Shown piece after piece: positions 12,363-23,423 of a DNA stretch of 64,000 nt (position 1 is its first letter; every line of letters starts with the position of its first letter). The notes beneath the pieces are model-generated. The model worked only from the letters and a program-made list of their open reading frames with translations, had not been told where the DNA came from and did not search any database. The position numbers were made by a program, and so were the translations under genes. This DNA comes from Amphibalanus amphitrite (lineage: Eukaryota > Arthropoda > Thecostraca > Balanomorpha > Balanidae), in the NCBI RefSeq assembly GCF_019059575.1, contig NW_024882030.1:372001-436000 (forward strand), in the 5' to 3' direction.

Positions 12363-12547
12363 CTGTGGAGAGCAACACAATCCCCCATCAACACAGGGAA
12401 GAGAAACATCGTCACCAACCAGCGAGACAATAGCTTTTTTTATTTAGCCTACCTACGTCATTCACGACAGCCAGACTCACAAAGCGATAACTTTATCAGG
12501 TCCGTGCTGACGAAAAAAGCGCTAGTAACTAACGCATTCCTCCAAAT

Positions 12548-12809
12548 TAGTGATGTCAATTACGGAAAATCGGAATACCGATACCAAACCAAAAACCAAC
12601 CAAAACCGTGGAGAAATACCGAAGCCAAACCAACTTGGGAACATGAGGAAAATACCACCTTTTTGCCGATTTCTTAGCCTCTTAAACATTAGCGAGGGTT
12701 CATGATACCAACAAAATACCAAACACATTAGGATTGAAATACCAAATACCGAGTTGGTATCGGTTTGGTATCGGTATACCAAAGAGTTGGTATCCGATTG
12801 ACATCTCTG
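12548..12809. mobile_element. Short hAT MITE with perfect 8-bp target duplication
   Basis: The ends are tagtgatgtcaatt and the inverse cagagatgtcaat. The flanks are both ctccaaat (12540-12547 and 12810-12817). The interior is built of ggtat/ataccaa words. It lies in the intron just downstream of LRR exon 1 and is absent from that intron in copies 2 and 3. Related ends occur at 24.88 and 28.73 kb. Confidence 0.9.
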
Positions 12810-12837
12810 CTCCAAATCACCACGAAGCCGTCCTCAC

Positions 12838-13095
12838 CAGTAATGTCCAGTCTCCTCAGCGACTTGGGCAGCAGCCGAAACCACTTGCCGGAGCTGTCCA
12901 CGGGTGGGCTCACATCGAGCCGCTCCAGAGCCTTCAGCGGCTCCAGCAGCGCCTCCAGCTGCCAGTCGCTGATGCCGGCCGGCAGCGTCAGCTCACGCAG
13001 ACTGGAAGCGTTGGCACGCGCCAGCCGACGCAGAGCAGAGACTCTCAGCTTGAAGCCACGGAGGTTGGCCTTCTCTAGAGCATGACAGGTGTCCG
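12838..13095 (-). pseudogene. Copy 1, LRR exon 1
   Basis: This 258-bp exon, phase 1 at both ends, encodes [40 protein letters not shown] and [16 protein letters not shown]. These are leucine-rich repeats. The exon has the same length in copies 2 and 3. Confidence 0.8.
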
Positions 13096-13387
13096 CTGTA
13101 ATACAGCATCACCGTCAGTGAAGAAACCAAATGTTGCTGATCACGGATGTAGAATGTTTGAAAAAGTTACCCCGGCCGGCGACCGAAAGTCAGAAAGACG
13201 ATATGCTCAAATTTTGTCAACGCTTATCAACAAACCCCGATTCTGTGAAATGCTGATTATGATGTACGTGTCACATGACTTTAACCCCCCCCCCCCCAGC
13301 CCCCACAGTGATGATATTGTCAGAACAAGGTATGACAGTTCACACCGCACCAGGTTATGTGCAGTCCATCTCAAACTGAGGACTCAC

Positions 13388-13550
13388 CGACCAGTCGGAG
13401 ATCGGTGTCCGTCTCAGCGGTCGGCGCCTGCAGTTCGGTCACCTTCGGCTGGTCCTGCAGCTTCAACACGAGCTCTAGGCTCGTGGCCGGCGCCGGGACC
13501 TCTCCACCGCGGGTTTGCCGATCGGTTACCTCCCGCCGACAGCCGCTGAC
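13388..13550 (-). pseudogene. Copy 1, F-box exon 2, downstream piece
   Basis: This is the 3' part of the exon. It encodes the Pro/Thr-rich linker ([18 protein letters not shown]) and ends at a GTGAGTC donor. It stops at ccgctgac, the target duplication of the hAT element. The 5' part is at 15358-15392. Confidence 0.8.
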
Positions 13551-15349
13551 CAGTGTTCGCCACGGGCCGGGCCAGCCCAACGGGCCACGGGCCGGGCTGG
13601 GCTACGGGCTGGGCCGGGCCCCCAAATATCATTAGTTAACGGGCTATGGACGGGCCGGGCCAAGAGCTTTGTGCACTATGGGTTTTGCGACTAATGTCAA
13701 TTTAAGAAAATTTGGAAACTGATGCAAACAAAACCCACTGGGAAAATACAAAAACTAAACCAAATTTAAGCAATGTGAAAGAAAACCTACTTGATATTGA
13801 ATTTTGGGAGTCTTGAGAATTATCCAATATCACATCATGTCACACATAGGAGGGTTTTCATAAAAATTCCGCAACCAAAAAGATCAGAGAATCTCTAGCA
13901 TCATTAGTTTGTTAATAAAAGTTAAAATGTAGTCATCAGAATAACTTACTTAGCACTACAACTCCAAAAACTAAGAAGCCACTCAACAATGATGGGCTAC
14001 AGGGCTACATTAAGTTAACACTTATATATGGCGATAGTGAGACAATTCCAACACAGTCTTTTTTCCTTCACCGACGGCTTTTTAACGATCAGAACCTTAA
14101 AAGGATACTCACAAAACACACTGTAAGTAACGAGGAACTCTACAGAGTATTTCGCGATGAAAGCTTCTTTAAATGTCCATAAATTTGTCAAAATAAATCA
14201 CAACAAACCAGCCCCTTCTCAACAAAATGTGCAATCATGGCGGCGGCGCTATGTTTATGTGGCGGCATCTAGGTAGTATACACAACAGTATATCAAATAA
14301 ATACGTTTTTTAAGTGAGTATCAAGGTGAAAACAAAATTAAACAAATAAAAAATAAAACCAAAATCACGAAGTCTGAAAACTCGAACGAAAAACAAAACA
14401 AAAACTTGATCATATATGTTTTATTATACAATTCGTCAGAATCGCTACCTGCCGCAGCTGCGACAATCAAGAAGTGTTCGCTCATTTTCGATTGATGATG
14501 ATGATGCGTACAAGTCGCAAAAGTACCCAATGACATTTCAAGCTTACCATGTTTTCTGCTTACGCTGCTAGCGATATCCATATCTTGAAAAGAGCCTAAC
14601 ATAAAATAGCAAGGAAAGTAGCAGATAGTTGTCCACAGAGATTCGGTTGACACGTGGGCATGAATTGAAAATAGATTAAATCAGTTTTGCTGATAAATGG
14701 ATGGATTTTCTCTTTTTTTTGGAAGACAGTGCTAAAGTTAGTGTCACCTATTTTGTATGCTTTCTCAGGCTTTTGATATTGCAGCATCTATGGAGTGAAT
14801 TTAACAGCAAGGTCAATCTCAGACAGATTCATCAATTCCCATAAGTCAAGCTTTTTTTCTGCTGGTAAGTGCTGGGAAGTATAGAGTATGTTGCAAATAC
14901 TTCCTTCAAGTATGCATTAGAGTCACCAATTATTAATGATAATGTTCACACACATCAGCTTGCAAGATAACTTTACTCATAGAATGTAGTTAATATAATC
15001 ATGTAAACTTTTTATAGGTGTGTAATCATGACCTAATTGACTGAGGTGCTTGCTGTTACTGTTAAAATTTGTGCCATAGGTGCTTGAAATGATTATATTC
15101 ATTGAAAAGAAGGGAGTCATGATTGCCATGTTAATATTCATGCAATTTGAATTGTTCTCAAAATAGTGTAATCAATCATGCTTATTATAGCAATAGACTA
15201 AGACAATAACTAGATTGCTATTTTTGACGGGCCGGGCCGGGCTGGGCTTGGAATATTTGCCAAGAGCGGGCTACGGGCTGGGCCGGGCTCTGAACCCATG
15301 GGCCCGGGCCGGGCTGGGCTGGGGATTTTGGGGCCCGTGGCGAACACTG
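13551..15349. mobile_element. hAT element inside an F-box exon
   Basis: The terminal inverted repeats start CAGTGTTCGCCACGGGCC and are perfect for at least 18 bp. The 8-bp target ccgctgac is duplicated exactly (13543-13550 and 15350-15357). Both ends carry dense ggccgggctgggc words, and the middle is AT-rich without a transposase frame, so it is non-autonomous. Copies 2 and 3 of the gene show the uninterrupted exon. Confidence 0.95.
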
Positions 15350-15357
15350 CCGCTGAC

Positions 15358-15392
15358 GATATCGTCGACAGCGGACCTCCACCGATGGCAGA
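15358..15392 (-). pseudogene. Copy 1, F-box exon 2, upstream piece
   Basis: It follows a gtgccgacag acceptor and encodes VCHRWRSAVDDI once the last base of the previous exon is added. This is the C-terminal half of the F-box. The hAT element begins shortly after. Confidence 0.8.
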
Positions 15393-15675
15393 CTGTCGGC
15401 ACCGAAGGAACAGGGGTATCGGGCGGCATGTCAGCGACAAACATCAAAGTCAAAGTTCAAATACAGACAGCGTTTAAAATTCTATAAAATATAACATCGA
15501 TATTCCATATAATGGCAACCGGAATTCACATAGCTACAAGCCCTTCATTGGCGTTTATATATCCACCCAGACTTTTCCAACTTGCTGAACTCTCAGTTGG
15601 CTAAGGAAACACACCACATTGACTCGGATAATAGTTATTGTGACACACGACCTCGCTAGTCGCCAGGACACTCAC

Positions 15676-15896
15676 CCCGCCTGGCGCGGAACATATCCCT
15701 ACAGTCCATCTTGCTCATCACCATCTTCAGCAGCTCGGTGTCCAGGTGGTAGATGTTGGCCTCGCGAGGCGCGGGCGGCCTCAGCTTACCGGACGCCGGC
15801 CCCATCTCCTCCGTAGTTGGGGTGACGTCACAACTAGTGGTGGCGTCACACTTGTCACAGGTGTCGGCCTTCAGTGAGACCACCTCTTCGCCGTCA
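15676..15896 (-). pseudogene. Copy 1, F-box exon 1
   Basis: This 221-bp exon encodes a Cys/Thr-rich linker and then [25 protein letters not shown], the N-terminal half of the F-box. The acceptor is ttcaccacag and the donor GGGTGAGTG. Confidence 0.8.
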
Positions 15897-16260
15897 CTGT
15901 GGTGAAATGACGTCAGAGTGACGTAGTAAGACGTCATCTATGGTCAGTTATAAGGCAATAATTTCGAGATGTCTTCATTTTACCGAGACAGCACCGTACC
16001 ATGGGCCCACGTAGGTAAGCCCATCCAGTGTCTTACAGACAAACTGTATATGTACACAACCCGGTTGGTTCTTACAGACAAAATGCCCACACAACCGGGT
16101 TGACTCTTACAAACTTTCTACACAACAGGGTTGACTATTACCGACAAACTGTCTACACCAAGTGTCATCCCTTGCAGCCAAAGGCGGCTAACTCTTATAA
16201 CTGTTTACCCTTATCTTCCCCCCCCCTCCCAGTGCCACCCCTTTTGCCTCTCAGCCTCAC

Positions 16261-16657
16261 CCCTGTAGACGGTCGGATGGCGCCGCTCGCCGGCGGACCT
16301 CCTGCCGCAGCTCCTCCACGACGACCTGGCGAGTGGTGCGCTCCTCGAGGACAGCCTGTCGCAGGCGGACCACCTCTTCACGTAGATGGACCACCTCCTG
16401 ACGCAGTGTGGCGTTGTCTCCCTTCAGTGTGGCGTTGTCTCCCTTCAGTGTGGCGTTGTCTCCCTTCAGTGTGGCCACTTCTCCCTCCAGTCCGACCACC
16501 TGTTCACTCAGTGAGTCGCAGTTTTTCTTCAGTGTGGTCAGTTCCCCATCCAAACGGACAATGCCCTCTTGATGGCGATGTGTCATTTCCTCCTTCAGAA
16601 GTGCCATCTGTTCTTTCATCTGGATAAACTTCTCTTGGAGCTGTCCAGTCTCCATTT
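16261..16657 (-). pseudogene. Copy 1, coiled-coil exon
   Basis: This 397-bp exon has an ATG two bases after the acceptor (ttctgttttag). It encodes METGQLQEKFIQMKEQMALL, a long heptad region with three ATLKGDN repeats, and [16 protein letters not shown]. Copies 1 and 3 agree over the whole exon. Copy 2 differs in the first half. Confidence 0.8.
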
Positions 16658-16950
16658 CTAAAACAGAAAACGTACGGTATAAGACTGAGAGAACGGTTTC
16701 ACCTTAAACAGGCTAATGTTCGTAACGGCATGTGTCTATGGCTATTCTGTGAGTATGATTTTTTAACACATACCGTTGTTGGTCGGAAACCCAGGAGTCA
16801 TGACGTCACTAAAACCTCAATCTTAATTTTCCCCACCAATCTGTTTGAAATTTCATCGCAATGAACTTCAATGGATTCCCTACACGCAACCAGAATTTGG
16901 CGCTCCTGCGACGCGGACGTTTTTTTAACGACGAAAAAGTGGGGGTTTAA

Positions 16951-17417
16951 AGGGACACTCCCACCTTAACATTAGTTTTGAGTTGAGATAGCCAAATTGG
17001 TGGCCATGGCCTGCAAATACCGGTTTGGGCACTCACAACATCGACAAATGCTTTAATTCGGAGATATGGAATTTCAAACTTGCAGTTTTCGGATTCTAAG
17101 GGGCTAGTGCATTGGTATGCCCCCTTAGAATTTGTGACGTCAGCGGAGATCTAACGATTTTTAAATCTTTTACTAAAACGTTTGGTAGCACGCGGTGGTA
17201 TATGCTGCTTTGCGCGCAACAAATGCCGCACTTTCAAATTAAGTCGCTAGGAACAGCGGAGATCCCAAAAAGTAAACAAAAGTAAAAGTCTAATATCTTG
17301 AAAACCGGTGAATATTTTTCGATGAAATTTGGTAGATATTCGTTTTCGCTCTTTCTGAACCGAGCGACATCACTTTCGTGCCAATTCATTAACTTTTTTG
17401 AAGGTGGGAGTGTCCCT
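16951..17417. mobile_element. Kolobok/T2-like MITE (TTAA target)
   Basis: The inverted ends AGGGACACTCCCACC are flanked by TTAA on both sides (16947-16950 and 17418-17421). TTAA plus AGGRR termini is the signature of the T2 MITEs of the Kolobok superfamily. The paralogous site near 62129 (gggggtttagctcatcc) lacks the element, which confirms the boundaries. There is no transposase frame. Confidence 0.88.
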
Positions 17418-17629
17418 TTAACTCATCCAGCAGCTCGCGGGTAAAGTAACGAAGTTTTCGAGGCACTATGATGCGGTATACGTAGACCCCTTTCCTCAGC
17501 CCTGATCTGGCCAGTCCCCCGGTCCTCTCATAACGAGTGGATAGGGGCCAGGGGGAGATACGACTCCTGGCGAGGCCTTTATAGAGCTACTTTTTTACGT
17601 CAGAGGCTGGTGTAGGCGTGCTGCGTGAG

Positions 17630-17950
17630 TTTTTGTTTGTTTGTTTTGTTGGGTTAGGCCCTTTCGGTCCAATGAGACCATTTCAGAGCCGGGAGGATGA
17701 TAGGATATAGGGGGAGACATTGGTCTGGGCAGGCACCCTAGTGAGTCGCCGGGGCTGAGCCCGTCCAGAGGACAGGCCACCCAGCCCCAAGGCACTCACT
17801 GCACCCGGCTACGGGGTGCGCTCCCTCGGGAGCAGCGGTGCCGCTCCAAGGGAGCAGCCCGCATGAGATAAAGTTGCCTGTCCAGCCCGGAGGGGGGTTG
17901 CGGCGTGGAGGAGAAGGATTTCTGCATCCTGAGGATAGAAACATGGAACG
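17630..17950 (-). repeat. SINE-like element, copy 1
   Basis: About 320 bp, with a body ending in cctaacccaac and an (AAAC)n tail, which appears as tttgtttgtttg at the left edge. It is absent from the paralogous sequence near 62335, where gtgcgtgag runs straight into ccacag. The 5' start (tctatcctcaggat) is the same as in other copies. Confidence 0.8.
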
Positions 17951-18227
17951 GGAGCCACAGTTGGTTCGTACGAAGTTTCATGTTTGTTTTTCCCCACCCG
18001 CCGTGAACTGAGCAGAGGGTGTTCACGGACTCTCTCGCCGATCACTTCCCTCCACAACCTCCCCCCATCCCCCCCCCCCGCTGACCCCCTGACCCCTGTC
18101 TACCCCCGACACCGAGCACCGGTCACCCGACGCTCGGTGTCGTGTCTCCGTCGGCTGACTCTGTCGTGGATCAGCTCCGTGTCTGTGTGTTCAGGCGGCA
18201 GAAACACAGGTAGAGAGCAACTGGAGC
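17951..18227. other. Duplicated upstream region of gene copies 1 and 3
   Basis: It matches 62338-62640 closely, with shared words such as cgtgaactgagcagagggtg and tccgtgtctgtgtgttcag. It may contain the promoter or 5' UTR of the minus-strand gene. No certain exon is seen. Confidence 0.5.
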
Positions 18228-18269
18228 TGGAGAGAGGGAGGGAGGGAGGGAGGGAGGGAGAGAGGGAGA

Positions 18270-18352
<83 letters not shown>
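18228..18352. repeat. (GA)n microsatellite
   Basis: A gaggga run passes into a long (GA)n run. A matching run lies at the same relative place upstream of copy 3 (62642-62790). Confidence 0.95.
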
Positions 18353-18356
<4 letters not shown>

Positions 18357-18735
18357 CGACCCGCCGTACCGGTCAGATATCAGAGCCGTGGTCCAAATGG
18401 ACGCGATTCCCAGTAATCACTCCGTGGTGAGTCGCGGCCCTCCTTCGCTGTGGATTACCCATCAGCGGTGCTCATCCCAAATCATTGGAAAGCTGATTCC
18501 AAACCGGGATGACAATGGTTTGGTTTCATTATACCACAAACGTTGGTATCCGATTGACATTTCTCAGTTATAATCTATCCGTTCCTGATATAAGGTCTGC
18601 TAGTACGTCGTAACCAGAGGTCAGCATTTATCAGCAATAGCCGTAATAGTTATCCCACGCTATTTTCTAACACCCCGACAACAACTATAACGATTTTATC
18701 AAACGTAATAAGATTAAAGTCATACCGGAAATACG
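18353..18735. other. Duplicated sequence beyond the (GA)n run
   Basis: It matches 62800-63174 with scattered differences. On the plus strand both copies have ATGGACGCG followed about 20 bases later by GTGGTGAG, a possible first exon of a divergent transcript. From about 18480 to 18570 there are ggtatccgattgacat words like the ends of the small hAT MITE family. At the far end gtcatacc is the empty site of the MITE at 63177. Confidence 0.4.
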
Positions 18736-19068
18736 TCGTCAAATCTGACCTGACCGGTATATTAGGGCTTTGACCAGACCAAACTCCTCAGCCAAGCTCC
18801 TCATCCTGGTAGCTGAGACGTCTCCATGGCAACCGCCAGTCGCGCTCAACGGTAGAAAGGGACTTCCCCTCTCCCACGTGCATGGAGCGAACCGCGCCAG
18901 TCGACAAAGGGGACTTCCCCGCGGTAAAACTGAAACTGACGTCCAAATAGTTTTCAGATTGTTAATTTTGCTTCTAACCATGTTTTATGATGTCTTAAAT
19001 ATTGACATTACACTTATTAGTGTAGTAAATTGCCATGATAATCCACTGAGGTAAAGACACTCGATTAA

Positions 19069-19928
19069 AGGTAGTGTGCCACCTTTGAAAGATTTCCCAT
19101 TTTATTTTTCCTAGGATAAGAAGCTTCTGTTTTTACCTAATATCGCAAAAAAAATCAAAAATGGGCCTGGAATAGTGCCTTTTTCGCCTAAAAGTTTTTC
19201 GGTTTTTAGATATGTATAACAACTGTAGTGGGCTCACCTGCAAACAGGCGTCGGGCAACAATCGCGAATGCGGCGCACTTGTGACAATAAGCAAAGGTCA
19301 TTATAGTGTTACGACCATACGACGTACGGGAATGAGTTATCAGCTGTCTAATCGTAGACAACACAATGTCGAGCCTTAAACTGTAAGCCCGTATTGGTAT
19401 TGTTTCTTTTATTTGGCTGTCGAACATTATTTATGGTTTGAAATATGATTTTATGTAAAATAATTGATATGAAAAAGCCGTCTTATAAGTTATGACCCCA
19501 TTTCACCACACGCAAGTGGCAGAAATGACAATGATCAGCTGACGCATTTTTCTTGGCCGAAGTCAGAGCGCGCGGCCCGACGCACCACGCGTATTTGGAA
19601 ATTCCGACCTCGACGAGCATCAGAAGCCACCTAACAGGCGTGTTCGAAACCGCAGGAGATGATGATGAACGGGTTTATCGAAACTTGATTGGATGAGCAT
19701 ATCGGTAATAGCGATTTCAGTGTGTGCATTTATTGTTCATAGTGGTGTGAAATGTGGTTGGGGTACGACCGACAACCCGTCGGGGCGAATTTCGCACTGG
19801 GGTACTCAAAATTTGAAGAATTTAAGACGTTTCCATGAGTTTTGAAGGTATGGATAAGTTCTAAAAATCCGGTTCTCCTTATCTGGGCCATTAACTCCAT
19901 ACGGTCCAAGAAAGCTGGCACACTACCT
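19069..19928. mobile_element. Second Kolobok/T2-like MITE (TTAA target)
   Basis: The inverted ends are AGGTAGTGTGCCASC and TTAA lies on both sides (19065-19068 and 19929-19932). The interior of about 860 bp has no transposase. It has the same layout as the 16951 element but a different sequence. Confidence 0.85.
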
Positions 19929-19932
19929 TTAA

Positions 19933-20454
19933 ACCTAATCTGAGATAATCCAGCATGGTGTATTATCTGAGATAATACACCTACGCAGCACACGGAACAC
20001 AAAGCTCCTCTGGTAGAAGGCTATGCTGGGTTAGGGTGAGGGGTTTATATAGCCTTGGGCTGAGGTCAGACCAAGGCTCAGAGCATTATCTCAATATGTG
20101 TTGCGCAAACAAACATTTCTTGGACTCAGTGCATTGAAAAACATGGAAAAGAACAAAACATGGGTATATCCTTGTATAACTATCGGGACCTCAGCTTCGG
20201 CCATACCTACAACACGCTACACGATACCAAGCGCTGCGAACGAGCCCCTGGAAAATACCGACAAAGACCACACTGTTTCATGTTTGGCCAACCCCTCATC
20301 CCCACAGATGTGTGTGACATTCTGTGTCCTCTCCCTGACCTCACCTCGTCTCCTTTGTCCGACCTGCCCTCTCCTCCGTCCGTACTCGGTACGCCTCTCC
20401 CAGACTGAGACTCCACACGTGCACCGTCCACTGGCAGTCCCAAAGGTCGACAGT
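19933..20454. other. Unassigned DNA
   Basis: A short palindromic tract (gtattatctgagataatac) lies near 19962. The plus-strand frame at 20098-20496 runs into the minisatellite, and I do not consider it a gene. Confidence 0.4.
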
Positions 20455-20640
20455 CCACGGCTGTCTGCCGCCTCTGGTTCCAACAACCGACGATAGGTGG
20501 CAGCAGGTCCACGGCTGTCTGCCGCCTCTGGTTCCGACAACCGACGATAGGTGGCAGCAGGTCCTGGGCTCAGTATGCCACCTTTGGTTCCAGCAACCGA
20601 CGATAGGTGGCAGCAGGACCTGGGCTCAGTATGGGGGAGC
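20455..20640 (+). repeat. 54-bp minisatellite, left array
   Basis: About three units of roughly 54 bp contain ccgacgataggtggcagcag. The same unit in the same orientation forms the larger array at 24.37-24.86 kb. Confidence 0.9.
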
Positions 20641-20706
20641 ATTCATTCTGGCCAGGGTTCATGATGTCCAGGGTCCGTTATGCCCAGTGTCGAAATGGCC
20701 AGTGCC

Positions 20707-21699
20707 TTAACCCTATTCCTGGCGGGCTCCGCCGGGACAAGAAACTGGCGGGGGGGGGCCGATTCCGCCCCCCCCTGAGATCTCGAGAACGAAGCAAGAT
20801 AGCGACAAACGGTAAACGGCATCGGATACGCACGGTCAAGATCTACAATTTTTACTAAGGTCATTTTCAGGTCAGGTCAAAGATGACGTCACAGGGGTCG
20901 AAAAAGTCAAAATGGCGGCGCTAGATATGGAGAGTTTTTCTCGAATAACTTTCGAATTAGTCAAGATAGGAACAAACTAAGGGCATCATCGTGATCCTCT
21001 CGTCAATCCGCATCGAATGATATATATATGTTGACCTCGCAAGGTCAAGGTCAAAGGTTGACCTCAGGTCACGTGACCTCGAGGTCATCATGTATATCAT
21101 TCGATGCGTCTTGACGAGCTGAACACAATGAGACCATCCACGCGTCTGTATCTTGTTCCTGTACGGAGTTATTGGCCAAAAACCTTTGGTGACCTTTGAT
21201 GACGTCACATGACCTCACAGCTGCCCAACAGCAAAACAGACCTCAAGGTAGTGAAGGTTGATCGTATATGAAGTCATGTATGGTATATGGGGCCATTCCG
21301 ACCCGTTTTAGTGGTAAAAACAGGGAGTTGATTTTTCCCCCATTGACTTATAATGGGGAGGTCGCGAAACTGACCTGACCTTAGGTCACCGATATCAAAA
21401 TTCCGAGATATACAAATTGCACATACTGGTACCCTAACTAAAGCCTGAAGAGAAGAAATTGATCGGTCAAAAACTCTAGCTCTGGCGTGATTGCAAACTT
21501 TTCTGAGGTAGGGTCACCAAACCGCCTCTGGTGACCTGACCTGAGGTCAGATCAACTCAAAATTTTCAGACATGTTGCGTAGAAGCCTTTTAGGAAAAGT
21601 CAGAAAATTTGAGCTTCCTAGCTGAACGCGTTTGGGAGAAATAACCAAAAAACCTCAGGGGGGGGGGCTCCTGAGGCCCCCCGCCAGGAATAGGGTTAA
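20707..21699 (+). mobile_element. piggyBac-like TTAA element A
   Basis: It is bounded by TTAA with inverted ends CCCTATTCCTGGCGGG. Each end carries a G-run/C-run hairpin. The core is saturated with AGGTCA and TGACCT words and contains gtcaaaatggcggcgctag and cccattgacttataatgg. No transposase frame is seen. The core is shared with C (same orientation), B (inverted) and D. It sits in a 'ttcatratgtccaggg' repeat. Confidence 0.92.
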
Positions 21700-22065
21700 A
21701 TGGGCCAGAGTTCATAATGTCCAGGGATTGCATGGTCCAAATGCGGCCAACTGGCCGCAGATAGGGTATATTCAAAGAGGCCAGGGTTCATAATGTCCAG
21801 GGCACGATGTGTCCAGTGTTCCAAATGGCCAGGGTTCATAATGTCCAGGGCACGATGTGTCCAGTGTTCAAAATGACCAGAGTTCATAATGTCCAGGGCA
21901 CGATGTGTCCAGTGTTCAAAATGGCCAGTGCCTTGAATAGGCCAGAGTTCATAGTGTCCAGGGATTACATAGTCACTGAAAGTGACGTCATTATGTAAAA
22001 AACACGGAACCAGCTCAATGCGAAGCAGTGCAGTGCCGAAGGCAATGCCTTAGGAGAGATTACAG
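21700..22065. repeat. Tandem repeats with the word ttcataatgtccaggg
   Basis: Units of about 60 bp (gtccagtgttcaaaatg, then gccagagttcataatg) repeat about four times here. They begin before element A (20650-20706) and recur inverted at 24248-24366. Confidence 0.8.
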
Positions 22066-22508
22066 TAGTGGTGTCAATCGGTTACCGAAAAATTCGGTTA
22101 CCGAAAAGATGTGCTGACCGATTCGGTAATCGGTCGGTCAGGCCCCCCCAAAATCGGACATTTTCGGTCACCCTGTCAGTGAAACCATTTTCAAAATAAG
22201 AAAGCATTCCATTTTTACCAAGTTAAATGCAATGTACCCTTAGCCAATGTACCCTGCAATCTACCCTTAGCATAGGTGTAGGAACGTTTTCGAAAGTGGG
22301 GGGGCCAGACTCCCAGAGGCACAAAACCTCACCTACCCCCAAAATCCATTTTCTCCTCGGATTTCGGCCACTTTATTTTCGCAGCATGCTCAAATTGGTT
22401 AAAAAACGTGACCAGAAAAAAAAAATCGACCAAAATCTCGGGGAGACTCCCGTCCAGAAATTATATCTCATGGACGCGTCCCCCTGGCCTCCGTAGCCGC
22501 GTTGGCAC

Positions 22509-23423
22509 CAGGAGCGGATCCAGGAAAACTCCAAGGGGAGGGTCATGAATCGAAGTAGTGCCCCTACCTGTACCCAAAATTAAAACCTCAACTGATTTCG
22601 GCCACTTAATTTTTGTGGTGCCCTATTTTCATTTTTTTATTTATTTGTTTTTGCCCTGGCAGGCCTGTGGTGCCCCTGGCGGGCCTGTGGTGCCCCTGCT
22701 AGGCCGCAGGTGCCCCTGACAGGTTTGTGGTGCCCCTGGAAGGACTGTGGTGCTCCTTACACGAGCCTGAAGTACCAGCGACAGGCCCATGGTGCCTCTG
22801 CGAGGCCGGTGGTGCCCCTGCGAGGCCGGTGGTGCCCCTGCGAGGCCGTGGTGTCCCTGCTAGGCCGCTGGTGCCCCTGGGCCCTGACAGGACTGTGGTG
22901 CTCCTGACAAGCCTGAAGTGTCCCAGACAGGCACGTGATGCCCCTGACAGTCCCAAGGTGCCCCTGCGAGGCCAGTGGGTGCCCCTGGCAAGTCTGTGAT
23001 GCCCCTGGCAGGTCTGTGGTGTCCCTGGCAGACCTGCGGTGCCCCTGCTAGGCTTCTGGTGCCCCTGACAGGCCTGTGGTGCTCTTGAAAGGAATAGAGT
23101 GCTCCTGGGCCCTGACAAGCCTGAGGTGCCCTGACAGGTCCGTGGTGCCCTTGACAGGCCCAAGGTGTCCCTGCGAGGCCGGTGGTGCCCCTGGAAGGGC
23201 CTTTGGTGCCCCTGGAAGACCTGTGGTGCCCCTGACAGGTCTGTGGTGCCCCTGGCAGACCAGTGGTGCTCTTGCTAGGCCGATGGTGCTCCTGTCAGGT
23301 CTGTGGTGCCCCTGTCAGGTCTGTGGTGCCCCTGTCAGGTCTGTGGTGCCCCTGGTAGGCCTGTGGTGCCCCCGGGCCCCAAGGGGGCATGACCCATGTG
23401 ACCCCACCTTGGATCCGCCACTG
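22509..23423. mobile_element. hAT element filled with a minisatellite
   Basis: The ends caggagcggatcc and ggatccgccactg match the common CAGTGGCGGATCC hAT terminus. The target gttggcac is duplicated exactly at 22501-22508 and 23424-23431. The interior is largely an 18-bp-type tandem repeat. Confidence 0.9.
22650..23390 (+). repeat. Minisatellite inside the hAT element
   Basis: This is a degenerate array built on ggtgcccctgncaggcctgt, with about forty imperfect units. Open frames across it on both strands are by-products of the repeat. Confidence 0.9.

Larger units (their letters stand above)
12219..16657 (-). pseudogene. Coiled-coil/F-box/LRR gene, copy 1 (interrupted)
   Basis: Five exons are recognisable on the minus strand: 16261-16657 (coiled coil), 15676-15896 (first half of the F-box), 15358-15392 continuing at 13388-13550 (second half, split by a hAT element), 12838-13095 (LRR1) and 12219-12362 (LRR2). 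Exon ends carry GTGAG-type donors and pyrimidine-rich AG acceptors at the same places as in the other copies. F-box proteins recruit substrates to SCF ubiquitin ligases through Skp1, and the LRRs would bind the substrate. The hAT insertion lies inside coding sequence, so the standard protein cannot be made unless the element is spliced out. No LRR3 or LRR4 exon is seen downstream. Confidence 0.8.

Noticed and set aside
16028-16627. Plus-strand open frame of about 200 codons rich in Pro, Leu and Ser, and similar frames at 48.5-49.1 and 60.5-60.9 kb
   Set aside because: They are antisense to the coiled-coil exon. The exon has splice sites, a start codon and heptad structure on the minus strand, while the plus frames have none.
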